From: DATLZB01 sp035574175
Lineage (GTDB): Bacteria > Pseudomonadota > Alphaproteobacteria > Rhizobiales > Hyphomicrobiaceae
Assembly (NCBI GenBank): GCA_035574175.1
Contig: DATLZB010000151.1
Span: 1 to 30,370, forward strand
DNA length: 30,370 bases
Direction of reading: 5' to 3'
The position numbers and the translations under genes are program-made. Under the pieces are notes generated by a model. That model saw nothing but the letters and a program-made list of their open reading frames with translations, was not told the DNA's origin and made no database searches. Numbering within the stretch: the stretch's first letter is position 1; each line of letters begins with the position of its first letter. Of the stretch, positions 1 to 14,772 are shown one piece after another.

Positions 1-3240
<3,240 letters not shown>

Positions 3241-3316
3241 CGCAACGAGCGATCGGGCGAGGCCGAGCAGGTCTCATCCGGCATGAAGCATGAAGCCGCA
3301 GGGCAAGTGGGGTCTT

Positions 3317-3370
3317 GGCGCCCCGTCTGCCCTGGCGCCGAGGGGCCGGCCCCCAGTCGAAGCCGGCCCC
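3317..3370 (+). other. Tandem hairpins in the rpoB-rpoC spacer
   Basis: Two inverted repeats lie back to back between rpoB and the rpoC Shine-Dalgarno. The first pairs GGCGCC (3317-3322) with GGCGCC (3334-3339) across an 11-nt loop. The second pairs GGGGCCGGC (3342-3350) with GCCGGCCCC (3362-3370), again with an 11-nt loop. No T-run follows, so they do not look like an intrinsic terminator. They could be an RNase processing site or a modulator of rpoC translation. The pairing is seen directly; the function is inferred. Confidence 0.5.
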
Positions 3371-3388
3371 CAACGCGGAGAACAGCAG

Positions 3389-7624
<4,236 letters not shown>

Positions 7625-7650
7625 GCGTTCACAGCTCGGCCAACTTGTCG

Positions 7651-7687
7651 GCCGCCCGGTTATCAGACCGGGCGGCTTTGTTTGTTT
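7651..7687 (+). terminator. Intrinsic terminator after rpoC
   Basis: A perfect 10-bp GC-rich stem, GCCGCCCGGT (7651-7660) with ACCGGGCGGC (7667-7676), closes a 6-nt loop and runs straight into TTTGTTTGTTT (7677-7687). It sits 27 nt after the rpoC stop. This is a textbook rho-independent terminator and separates the polymerase genes from the transporter operon. Confidence 0.93.
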
Positions 7688-7703
7688 CGATGCATAACTC
7701 TGC

Positions 7704-7720
7704 AGCATCATGCAGATGCT
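7704..7720. promoter_or_regulatory. Inverted repeat upstream of the tup promoter
   Basis: AGCATC (7704-7709) and GATGCT (7715-7720) form a perfect 6-bp inverted repeat with a 5-bp spacer, ending 7 bp before the TTGACA box. Its position just upstream of -35 would suit an activator or a second operator half. The protein that might bind it is unknown. Confidence 0.35.
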
Positions 7721-7727
7721 ACACAAA

Positions 7728-7756
7728 TTGACATATACAACGATTAAGTGCAGCAT
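7728..7756 (+). promoter_or_regulatory. Probable promoter of the tupBCA operon
   Basis: A full-consensus -35 box TTGACA lies at 7728-7733. Seventeen bases later is CAGCAT (7751-7756), which keeps the A at position 2 and T at position 6 of a -10 box but is otherwise weak. The surrounding 7677-7790 is markedly AT-richer than the rest of the window. It lies directly downstream of the rpoC terminator and 34 bp before the permease ATG. Confidence 0.55.
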
Positions 7757-7766
7757 AGAACACTTA
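7745..7766. promoter_or_regulatory. Candidate operator overlapping the tup promoter
   Basis: TAAGTG (7745-7750) and CACTTA (7761-7766) form a perfect inverted repeat with a 10-bp spacer, so the arm centres are 16 bp apart. The repeat covers the putative -10 box and start point of tupBCA, where bound protein would block transcription. The helix-turn-helix/PBP-like regulator at 10133-11023 is the obvious local candidate. Binding is inference. Confidence 0.4.
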
Positions 7767-7790
7767 TAAACCTGATTGTCGGATCGCTCC

Positions 7791-8498
7791 ATGCAGGACT
7801 TCGGTCGCGCCTTTGGCGAGGCGTTCGCCTTGATGGCAGCGCTTGATGCGGACCTCATCGAGATTGTGATTCTGTCGCTGCAAGTCAGCCTCAGCGCTGT
7901 CGCCATGGCGGCGCTTATCGGGCTGCCCTTGGGCGCCGTTCTCGGCGCCTGGGAGTTCAGAGGCCGTGGGGCGGTGGTCGTCCTCGTCAACACCATGATG
8001 GGTCTGCCGCCGGTCGTGGTTGGCCTCGTTGTTTATCTGCTATTGTCGAATGCCGGGCCGCTGGGGGTCTTGGGCCTGCTCTACTCACCTGCCGCCATGG
8101 TCATGGCCCAGACCATCCTCGTCACGCCGATCGTCGCCGCGCTGACCCGTCAAACCATCGCCGATCTCAAGCTCGAATACGACGAACAGTTGCGCGTGAT
8201 GGGAGTTGGCCCCTGGGGCATGGTCGCCACGCTGCTCTGGGACGGTCGCTATAGCCTGATCACCGCTCTGCTCGCCGGCTTCGGTCGAGCCATCGCCGAG
8301 GTGGGCGCCATCATCATCGTCGGCGGCAACATCAATCACGTCACCCGCACCATGACGACGGCCATCGCGCTCGAGACCTCCAAGGGTGATCTTGGGCTCG
8401 CTCTCGGGCTTGGCATCATCCTGCTGTCCCTTGCCGTGGGGGTTAACGTTGCACTCATGTCGCTGCGTGCCACCGCCGTCCGTGCTGCCTACGCATGA
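7791..8498 (+). CDS. tupB: Tungstate ABC transporter, permease subunit
   Basis: This is the inner-membrane channel subunit of an ABC importer for tungstate (or a related oxyanion). The 235-residue protein is almost entirely hydrophobic, with several predicted membrane spans. It carries the permease loop that docks on the ATPase, around residues 125-175, including the Glu-Tyr-Asp-Glu stretch (about 8174-8185) and GFGRAIAEVGAIIIVGGNI (about 8279-8335), a signature of TupB/WtpB-like permeases. I prefer the ATG at 7791, with GGA 7-8 nt upstream; a TTG at 7776 would add five residues. The gene overlaps the ATPase gene by ATGA. Assignment to tungstate rather than molybdate or sulfate rests mainly on the TupA-like binding protein two genes downstream. 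Tungstate or molybdate specificity cannot be proven from sequence. Confidence 0.9.
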   Translation: MQDFGRAFGEAFALMAALDADLIEIVILSLQVSLSAVAMAALIGLPLGAVLGAWEFRGRGAVVVLVNTMMGLPPVVVGLVVYLLLSNAGPLGVLGLLYSPAAMVMAQTILVTPIVAALTRQTIADLKLEYDEQLRVMGVGPWGMVATLLWDGRYSLITALLAGFGRAIAEVGAIIIVGGNINHVTRTMTTAIALETSKGDLGLALGLGIILLSLAVGVNVALMSLRATAVRAAYA

Positions 8499-9265
8499 GA
8501 AACAGGATGCAGCGCAGCCCGCCGGCCGACGACATTCATCGCACGGTCAGCGTCCTGCCAATCGAAGGACGCGGGCTCGTTTTCGAGCGCGGAGGCCGGC
8601 GTATCATCGACGGCGTCGATGTTTCACTCGGTGCGGCCCCCCGCACGCTGGCAATTGTGGGGCCGAACGGCGCGGGCAAGAGCGTGCTGCTGCGGCTGCT
8701 CGTCGGACTGATCGCGCCCGACAGCGGCGAGGTGACGTGGGCAGGCGCTGCGCCCTCTCGGGCTTGCGCCCACCGACTTGGCTTTGTCTTCCAGAAGCCG
8801 GTGCTGCTCCGCCGCTCAGTGCATGCCAATGTGCTCTATGCGCTCACGGTCGCGGGTTGCGAAGCAGCCAAGCGCGGCGCCCTTGCCGAGGAGGCGCTGG
8901 CGGCAGCAGGGCTCGGCCATCTCGCCCGCAATCCGGCCCGCGTTCTTTCGGGCGGCGAGCAGCAGCGCCTGTCGATCGCCCGCGCGCTGGCCACCCGGCC
9001 GGAGCTGCTGGTGCTGGACGAGCCGACCGCGAACCTCGACCCCGCTTCGACGGCGGCCATCGAAAGCGTGATCCGCGACGTGCGGGCGGCGGGCACCGGC
9101 GTCGTGCTCGTCACCCACGACCTGGGCCAGGCGCGGCGCATCGCGGACGACGTGATGTTCATGCACTGCGGGCGGATCGTGGAGCAGGGCCCCGCCCAAT
9201 CGTTCTTTGCCAGTCCCCGCACCGCCGAGGCGCGATCGTTCCTCGCCGGGGAGCTTGTGCTTTGA
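8495..9265 (+). CDS. tupC: Tungstate ABC transporter, ATP-binding subunit
   Basis: This cytoplasmic ATPase powers the TupBCA importer. The 256-residue protein has every nucleotide-binding element: Walker A GPNGAGKS (about residues 56-63), a Q-loop at FVFQKP (about 8785-8802), the signature LSGGEQQR (about 8947-8970), Walker B LLVLDEPT (about 9007-9030) and the switch histidine in VTHD (about 9110-9121). Length and domain content match a stand-alone ABC ATPase without a C-terminal regulatory (TOBE or Mop) domain, unlike many molybdate ATPases. Its ATG lies inside the stop of the permease gene (ATGA), so the two are probably translationally coupled. A second in-frame ATG at 8507 is possible. 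tupA begins 22 bp after its stop. Confidence 0.9.
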   Translation: MRNRMQRSPPADDIHRTVSVLPIEGRGLVFERGGRRIIDGVDVSLGAAPRTLAIVGPNGAGKSVLLRLLVGLIAPDSGEVTWAGAAPSRACAHRLGFVFQKPVLLRRSVHANVLYALTVAGCEAAKRGALAEEALAAAGLGHLARNPARVLSGGEQQRLSIARALATRPELLVLDEPTANLDPASTAAIESVIRDVRAAGTGVVLVTHDLGQARRIADDVMFMHCGRIVEQGPAQSFFASPRTAEARSFLAGELVL

Positions 9266-9287
9266 GTTAGTCCATGAGGAGAATGCC

Positions 9288-10115
9288 ATGATGAAGCTAG
9301 CATTCCGGGCCGCCGTGCTCGCTCTTGTGCTTGCGCTGCCCCAGACGGGCGCCGAGGCCCAGGACAAGTACATCATCGTCCAGTCGACGACGTCGACGGA
9401 GAACTCGGGGCTGTTCAAGCACCTGCTGCCGCTGTTCACCAAAAAGACCGGCATCGAGGTGCGCGTGGTCGCGGTCGGTACCGGCCAGGCCATCAAGAAT
9501 GCGCAGAACGGCGACGGCGACGTGCTGTTCGTCCACGCCAAGCCCGACGAGGAAAAGTTCGTCGCCGCCGGCTGGGGCGTGAAGCGGTTCGATGTGATGT
9601 ACAACGATTTTGTGGTGATCGGCCCGGGCAAAGACCCGGCCGGCGTCGCGGGCACGAAGGACGCCGTCGCCGCCTTCAAGAAGATCGCGGCGGCCAAGGT
9701 GCCGTTCGTCTCGCGGGGCGACGACAGCGGCACGCACAAGGCGGAGCTCGCGCTGTGGAAGCAGGCAGGCGTCGACGTGAAGGCCGCCTCCGGCACCTGG
9801 TATCGCGAGGCGGGCCAAGGCATGGGCGCCACCATCAACACGGCTGTTGGCATGGGCGGCTACGTGCTCACCGATCGCGCCACCTGGTCGGCGTTCAAGA
9901 ACCGCGGCGACTACAAGATCGTGGTCGAGGGCGACCCCAAACTGTTCAACCAGTATGGCGTGATCCTGGTGAACCCGGCCAAGCATCCCAAGGTGAAGGC
10001 CAAGGAAGGCCAGGCATTCATCGATTGGTTGCTGTCGGGGGAAGGGCAGAGCGCCATCAGGGCATTCGAGATCAATGGCGAGCAGCAGTTCTTCCCGAAT
10101 GCGGGCCAAGGCTGA
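9288..10115 (+). CDS. tupA: Tungstate ABC transporter, periplasmic binding protein
   Basis: This periplasmic solute-binding protein delivers tungstate to TupBC. The start at 9288 (or the adjacent ATG at 9291) follows a strong GAGGAG (9276-9281) and gives a clean signal peptide, MMKLAFRAAVLALVLALPQT, with likely cleavage after Ala-Glu-Ala. The total is 275 residues. The mature protein shows the TupA hallmarks: QSTTSTENSGLF close to the N-terminus (oxyanion-binding Ser/Thr), GTGQAI, GDVLFVHAKPDEEKFV, FVSRGDDSGTH (the second ligand-binding loop) and ADLWYREAGQGMG-like WYREAGQGMG. This motif set separates TupA from ModA. It is the last gene of the tup operon and converges with the regulator gene, 17 bp away, with no obvious terminator between them. 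Confidence 0.93.
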   Translation: MMKLAFRAAVLALVLALPQTGAEAQDKYIIVQSTTSTENSGLFKHLLPLFTKKTGIEVRVVAVGTGQAIKNAQNGDGDVLFVHAKPDEEKFVAAGWGVKRFDVMYNDFVVIGPGKDPAGVAGTKDAVAAFKKIAAAKVPFVSRGDDSGTHKAELALWKQAGVDVKAASGTWYREAGQGMGATINTAVGMGGYVLTDRATWSAFKNRGDYKIVVEGDPKLFNQYGVILVNPAKHPKVKAKEGQAFIDWLLSGEGQSAIRAFEINGEQQFFPNAGQG

Positions 10116-10132
10116 GGCAGCTCGCACGCGGG

Positions 10133-11023
10133 CTAGGGCGCATTGTAGTGGACGCGCCCGAGACCGGCGACGTCGTAACCGCCGAGTTCGGCCGCCTTGG
10201 CGTTGAAGCGGTCGGTGCGGGTAAAGGCCATGAGCTTTTGCAACGGCGGATCGAAATAGGCGGCACGCCAGACGAGCAGGTCGTAACGCTCCTCCGCGAG
10301 AGGGACGAAACCCAACCGATACTGCTTTGCGACCGCCGCGATGCCGAAACCCGCTTCGGCCCGGCCTTCCGCCACGGCAAGCGCGACGTCGGACTGGGTG
10401 AGCGCGGGCGGCAGGCTCCGCTCAAGTGCCGCAACGTCGAGGCCAGCCGCCGCAAGCAGGCGCTCAAGCAGCACGAACGTTCCCGATTGGGCCTGCCGGA
10501 GAGCGACGCGCCTTCCGGCGAGGTCGGCCGCCGACTTGAGCGAGGCCGGATTGCCGGCCGGCACGATCAAGCCCTGCTGACGCCGCGCCCACTCGATCAG
10601 CACGACGGGTTGGCCCGGCAGGCGGCCGGCCACGTGTTCGCGGTTCCACGTGCCTTCCCCTTCCGGCACGTGCAGGCCCGCCATCATACCCTCCCCGCGC
10701 CCGAACCGTTCGAGCCCGTCGAGGCTGCCGCCGAAGCCGACCGCGATGCCCGTATCGGCCTCCCGCAGCGCCCAGTCGAGCAGCAGGTCATGGCTGCCGA
10801 GGCAGATGGGCGGCCGCCGGACCAGACTTTCCAGACCGCCCCCGAACTCGGCATGACGCATGAGCCATGCCTCGATGAGCGGTCGCGGAAAAAGCAACTT
10901 GCCGGTGACGCGCACGAACGGGATCTCGCCAGACGCAACCAAGTCGTAGACCTTGCGTTCCTTGAGGCGGATGAGATCGGCAACCTCGCGGGTTGTGAGA
11001 TAGTCGGGCAGGCGTTGGCTCAT
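10133..11023 (-). CDS. Helix-turn-helix regulator with PBP-like ligand-binding domain
   Basis: This is a 296-residue one-component regulator. Residues about 8-55 (LTTREVADLIRLKERKVYDL, then a Gly-rich wing and RPLIEAWL) form an excisionase/MerR-like DNA-binding domain (HTH_17 type). Residues about 80-290 resemble the periplasmic-binding-protein-like domain PF12727, related to molybdate-binding proteins, including GLIVPAGNP, a DLAGRRVALRQ stretch and LTQSDVALAVAEGRAEAGFG. There is no signal peptide, so the ligand would be sensed in the cytoplasm. It converges on tupA, and its start codon faces the WD40-cytochrome gene. By context it probably senses tungstate or molybdate and controls tupBCA. 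It is not ModE, whose DNA-binding and Mop domains are absent. Domain calls are fairly sure; target and ligand are inferred. Confidence 0.8.
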   Translation of the reverse strand: MSQRLPDYLTTREVADLIRLKERKVYDLVASGEIPFVRVTGKLLFPRPLIEAWLMRHAEFGGGLESLVRRPPICLGSHDLLLDWALREADTGIAVGFGGSLDGLERFGRGEGMMAGLHVPEGEGTWNREHVAGRLPGQPVVLIEWARRQQGLIVPAGNPASLKSAADLAGRRVALRQAQSGTFVLLERLLAAAGLDVAALERSLPPALTQSDVALAVAEGRAEAGFGIAAVAKQYRLGFVPLAEERYDLLVWRAAYFDPPLQKLMAFTRTDRFNAKAAELGGYDVAGLGRVHYNAP

Positions 11024-11162
11024 GGAACCTGACTAGCCGAGGCCACGTCTTCTGACCAGATCGCCAACAAAGGCCGACAACCATGAGGTGCTGCCAGCCC
11101 CCATCGTGAACAGGACCTTTCGGGTACTTTACAAACGGGCCGGTTGGCCCTTTGCTTGGGCA

Positions 11163-12482
11163 ATGCCGTACCGCTTCCCAGCCCTGGTCGCTCCGCTCCA
11201 CATCTCGCTGATGTTGATGGGCGCTGCGCTCTCGGCTTTGCCGGCGGAGGCCGCCGACGTGCTGCGCGGTCACGGCGGCCCCGTCCGCGCCATCGGGGTC
11301 TTGAACGGGGGCCGGCAGCTCGTGACCGGCGCCTTCGACCACGCCATCATCATGTGGGACGTGCGCCGCGGCGTCGCCGAGCGGGTGCTGAGATTCCACG
11401 AAGGCTCCGTGAACGCCGTGCTGATCCTGAACGACGGCTGCTTTGCCACGGGCAGCGAGGACGGCCGCATAGCCATCTGGTGCGGCGATGCCCCGGCACC
11501 GCAGAAGGTGCTGAACGGGCACCAGGGACCGGTCACCTCGCTGGCGCTCTCGCCCGACGGTGAGCGGCTCTTTTCCGGCTCGTTCGATGCCACTGTACGA
11601 GTTTGGAACGTGGCCAGCGGCACGCTCGAGCGCACCATCGAGGCGCACAAGGGCCCGGTTACCTCGGTCCGCGTCACCCCGGATGGGAGCGCCGTCCTGT
11701 CGGGCGGCTTCGACGGCCTGCTGCGTTCAACGCCCCTCCTTGGCGGGCAGGCGTCGCGTGCGGCCACGTTCGCTGCGCCTGTGAACGCCCTTGTCGCCGC
11801 CCAGGACGGGGAGGTCGTCGCCGCATCCTCCGATGGCAGCGTGCGGTTCCTGACGCCCGCCCTCCAGCTCGTCGAGACGGTCGAGGTAGAGCCCTCACCG
11901 ATCGCGGCTCTCGCGCTTGCACCCGACGGCAGCCGCGTGGCCGCCTCGGGGCTTAAGGGCGGCGTTGCCGTCATTGACCGGGCCACACACAAGATCACGG
12001 CGCGGCTCGTCGGTCCGGGATTGCCGGTGTGGTCGCTCGCCTTTGATGTCGACAGCCGCACGCTCTTCACCGGCGGCGCCGACCGCGTGGTGAGGCACTG
12101 GGACGCGATCAAGGGCGAGCCCATCGGCTCGGTCGTGCCCGAGCCCGCCGATCGTGTGCTCGGCGATCCCAACGAGCGCGGCGCCGTGCTGTTCCGCGCC
12201 TGCCAGGCGTGCCACACGCTGACGGCCGACGGCGGCAATCGCGCCGGGCCGACGCTGCACGGCGTGTTCGGCCGCCGCATCGCCAGCGTCAAGGGCTATG
12301 CCTATTCAGCGGGCCTGAAGCAGTTGGATATCGTCTGGAACGCTGAGACCATTGCCAAACTGTTCGAGGTGGGGCCCGCCACCTACACGCCCGGCACCAA
12401 GATGCCCGAGCAGACCATCACCGACCCGGCTGATCGCAAGGCTCTGGTCGAATGGCTCGAACGGGTCACGCGGCCGCGCTGA
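11163..12482 (+). CDS. Exported WD40 beta-propeller fused to cytochrome c
   Basis: This is a 439-residue two-domain protein. I chose the ATG at 11163 because it gives a proper signal peptide (hydrophobic core LHISLMLMGAALSALP, cleavage after Ala-Glu-Ala). A GTG at 11088 would place 25 unlikely residues before it. Residues about 30-325 contain seven recognisable WD40-like repeats; the first four end in the usual Gly-Ser/Ala-Asp ... Trp-Asp/Asn pattern and the last three are degenerate, enough for a closed seven-bladed propeller. Residues about 335-435 form a class I cytochrome c, with heme attachment C347-QA-C350-H351 and probable axial Met414 in GTKMPEQ. The protein should therefore be periplasmic and redox active, with the propeller as a docking platform. 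Its electron partner is unknown, and no oxidase or dehydrogenase adjoins it directly. The shine-Dalgarno is weak. Confidence 0.82.
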   Translation: MPYRFPALVAPLHISLMLMGAALSALPAEAADVLRGHGGPVRAIGVLNGGRQLVTGAFDHAIIMWDVRRGVAERVLRFHEGSVNAVLILNDGCFATGSEDGRIAIWCGDAPAPQKVLNGHQGPVTSLALSPDGERLFSGSFDATVRVWNVASGTLERTIEAHKGPVTSVRVTPDGSAVLSGGFDGLLRSTPLLGGQASRAATFAAPVNALVAAQDGEVVAASSDGSVRFLTPALQLVETVEVEPSPIAALALAPDGSRVAASGLKGGVAVIDRATHKITARLVGPGLPVWSLAFDVDSRTLFTGGADRVVRHWDAIKGEPIGSVVPEPADRVLGDPNERGAVLFRACQACHTLTADGGNRAGPTLHGVFGRRIASVKGYAYSAGLKQLDIVWNAETIAKLFEVGPATYTPGTKMPEQTITDPADRKALVEWLERVTRPR

Positions 12483-12499
12483 GCCGTGACCAGCGTTCC

Positions 12500-14704
12500 T
12501 CAGGTTGGATCGAATTCCAGCGAAACTTTCACGTTACCGGTAATGCCGAGCACCTGCACGGAGACGCGCTCCGGGCCTTCCCTGCGAATTCTGAAATCGG
12601 CACGGCCGTCATCGAGGCGCAGGTTGCGGATCGTCACGTCACCGACAAAGGCCGGCACCCTGGGGTTGCGCAGCACAATCCTGCTGGCGCGCGGCTCGAA
12701 CCTGAGGCCGAGCAAGGCCTCCAGCACCATGAACGGGGCCCCGGCCGCCCACGCCTGCGGCGAGCAGGCAACCGGGTAGAGCGTCGGGCCCCGTCCGGGG
12801 CGCCGGCGGAAACCGCAGAACAGCTCGGGCAGCCGGCGCTGATCCATGTACGTTGCCGCCTCGATGAGGCGCTGGAAGATCGGCTCGATGCCCTCAACGA
12901 GGCCATAGCGGGCGAATCCGGCCGCAATCAGCGCGTTGTCGTGCGGCCACACCGAGCCGTTATGATAGGACATCGGATTGTAGCGGGCCTCGCCCTCGGC
13001 GACGGTTCGGATGCCCCAGCCCGACTGGAACCTCGGATGCAGCAGCAGGCGCGCAAGCCGCTTGGCACGGTCCGTGCGCACGATGCCCGAGAACAGCGCG
13101 TGCCCGGGGTTGCTCGTCCGAACCCGGCACTTCGCTTTGTTGCCGTCCAGTGCCAGGGCGTAGGTGCCAATGTCCTCGCACCAAAACGCTTCCTCGAAGC
13201 GGGCCTGCAGGGCCTGAGCCTCTCCCGCAAGCTGAGCCGCGCGCTTCTCCATCCCCAGGCGCCGGGCGGCGGCGGCCATCAACTGCTTGGCGGCAAACAC
13301 GTAGCCTTGCACTTCGACGAGGGCAATCGGCCCCTCCGCGAGCCTTCCGTCGGAATGGAAAACCGCATCGGCGGAGTCCTTCCAGCCCTGGTTCAGCAGC
13401 CCGCGCTCGCTGGCGCGCTGGTATTCAACGAACCCGTCGCCGTCGATGTCGCCCGAGCGATCGATCCACTCGAGCGCCCGCTCGATGTTCGGCCATAGCT
13501 CCCCAATCAGCGCGTCATCGCCGGTGCGCTCCGCGTAGAGGCCTGCCAGCATAAGGAACAGCGGCGTCGAATCAACGCTGCCGTAGTAGAGGCCGAACGG
13601 GATTTCGTTGAGCGCGGCCATTTCGCCGCCGCGCATCTCATGCAGGATCTTTCCGGGCTGCGCATCGCGCTGTGGGTCGAGGGCGGCTGCCTGATGGCGG
13701 GCCAGCCGTCTCAGCACGCCGACGGCGATGCGCGGGTCGAACCACAGCATCTGCAAAGCGGCGATGACGCCGTCGCGCCCGAACGTCGTCGAGTACCAGG
13801 GGATTCCGGCATAGGGATAGGGGCCTTCCGGCGTTGCCGTCATCAGCATGTAAAGATCGGCGAGCGAACGGCGCAGCACCTCGTTGAGAATGTCGTTGGA
13901 GGTCTCGACCGTAGCGATGTCTGCGGTGACGGCTTTGACCTCACGCCGCGCACCGACAAGGCCGCTGAAGAAGGTCGCCACCGGCCTCTGCGCGCCGCGG
14001 ACCGACACCGATGCGAAGATGGTGCACGCTTCACCCGGCGCGAGCACGAGCGCGAAGGCCGCCCGCTCGTAGCCGAGTTCCGTCGGCGCCGGTTCGAAAC
14101 TCACGGTCGTCTCCCGCAGCGTGCCGTCGAGACCCTCGTAGAGAAGCGCCACGCCGTTCGTCCCAAGCAGCTTCTTGCGCAGGCTGCCGCGCCGCTTGCG
14201 ATGCATGCCGCGCACTTCGAACACGTCGGCGAAATCACTGTCGAAGGCCAGAGAAAGTGTTGTTCGAACCTCGCTGCTGCCGTGATTAATCACCGTGAGC
14301 CGTTCCCGCAGAATGCCGTCCCGGGCGAAAATGGTGCGGCCGACGTGTATGGTGTTCTTCAGCAGGACGATGCGCTCCCCGGCAAAGATGTCGGGATTGG
14401 TGAGGTCGACGTAAAGGCTGATGTTGTCGTCCTCGACATTGGAGCCGAGCAGGAGCGGTTGCACCCCGTCGAGCAGAAGCTCCAAGTGCGAAAGCACGCG
14501 GGTGTCGCTGTGGAACAGGCCGTCTGCTCCGCCAGGGCTTGCGCCGATGTCGCCGTGACTGTCGAGCACGGCGAACATGTCGTTGTGCTTGAGCGTGCGG
14601 CGTGGCCGCGAGGAAGGTCCCCGCGCCGGTATATAAAAGGCGACCTCGCCGGCCGCTTCGGGCTCGGGCGGCGCATCCGAGCGCTTTGTGCCTACAAACG
14701 TCAT
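12500..14704 (-). CDS. Amylo-alpha-1,6-glucosidase / glycogen debranching-type glycoside hydrolase
   Basis: This 734-residue protein has the two-part architecture of bacterial amylo-alpha-1,6-glucosidase-like proteins: an N-terminal beta-rich glycogen-debranching domain (about 20-230, with LKHNDMFAVLDSHGDIG and GLFHSDTRVLSHLEL) and a C-terminal (alpha/alpha)6 barrel (about 270-640). Barrel landmarks are PWYSTTFGRDGVIAALQML (about 302-320), LVEVQGYVFAA and MSYHNGSVWPHDNALIAAGF (about 580-600), which line the active site in this family. Length is typical. There is no signal peptide, so it is cytoplasmic. It is the second gene of an operon with the glycosyltransferase upstream, separated by 68 bp. 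This pair is common in alphaproteobacteria, and the enzyme may act on glucans or on small compatible-solute glycosides. The exact substrate is not established by sequence. Confidence 0.88.
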   Translation of the reverse strand: MTFVGTKRSDAPPEPEAAGEVAFYIPARGPSSRPRRTLKHNDMFAVLDSHGDIGASPGGADGLFHSDTRVLSHLELLLDGVQPLLLGSNVEDDNISLYVDLTNPDIFAGERIVLLKNTIHVGRTIFARDGILRERLTVINHGSSEVRTTLSLAFDSDFADVFEVRGMHRKRRGSLRKKLLGTNGVALLYEGLDGTLRETTVSFEPAPTELGYERAAFALVLAPGEACTIFASVSVRGAQRPVATFFSGLVGARREVKAVTADIATVETSNDILNEVLRRSLADLYMLMTATPEGPYPYAGIPWYSTTFGRDGVIAALQMLWFDPRIAVGVLRRLARHQAAALDPQRDAQPGKILHEMRGGEMAALNEIPFGLYYGSVDSTPLFLMLAGLYAERTGDDALIGELWPNIERALEWIDRSGDIDGDGFVEYQRASERGLLNQGWKDSADAVFHSDGRLAEGPIALVEVQGYVFAAKQLMAAAARRLGMEKRAAQLAGEAQALQARFEEAFWCEDIGTYALALDGNKAKCRVRTSNPGHALFSGIVRTDRAKRLARLLLHPRFQSGWGIRTVAEGEARYNPMSYHNGSVWPHDNALIAAGFARYGLVEGIEPIFQRLIEAATYMDQRRLPELFCGFRRRPGRGPTLYPVACSPQAWAAGAPFMVLEALLGLRFEPRASRIVLRNPRVPAFVGDVTIRNLRLDDGRADFRIRREGPERVSVQVLGITGNVKVSLEFDPT

Positions 14705-14744
14705 CTGGCGAGCCTCGTCTTCACGACCGGAGTGATCGGCTGAC

Positions 14745-14769
14745 GGCTCGAAGCTCTAAGAAGCGAGCC
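14745..14769 (-). other. Small inverted repeat between the glycosyltransferase and debranching genes
   Basis: GGCTCG (14745-14750) and CGAGCC (14764-14769) form a 6-bp stem with a 13-nt loop in the 68-bp spacer of this minus-strand operon. No T-run follows, so termination is unlikely. At most it is a transcript-processing or attenuation element. The significance is doubtful. Confidence 0.25.
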
Positions 14770-14772
14770 TCC

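Noticed and set aside
3290..3388. An upstream in-frame ATG that would lengthen RpoC by 33 residues
   Set aside because: The added residues are Gly/Pro/Arg-rich and unlike any beta' N-terminus, they cover the hairpin region, and the ATG at 3389 has a good GGAG at proper spacing.
11024..11048. A second EcfG-like motif (GGAAC-N17-CGTC) before the WD40-cytochrome gene
   Set aside because: The -10 part differs from CGTT at its last base and the spacing to the preferred ATG is over 110 bp, so it is too weak to call.
11137..11157. A short stem (GGGCC-N4-GGCCC) followed by TTTGCTT just before the WD40-cytochrome gene
   Set aside because: A 5-bp stem with a broken T-run upstream of a gene start is too weak for a terminator, and no transcript obviously needs to end there on the plus strand.
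12534..12543. The perfect palindrome TTACCGGTAA
   Set aside because: It lies inside the coding end of the debranching-type gene and has no partner copy or promoter context; a 10-bp palindrome is expected by chance.
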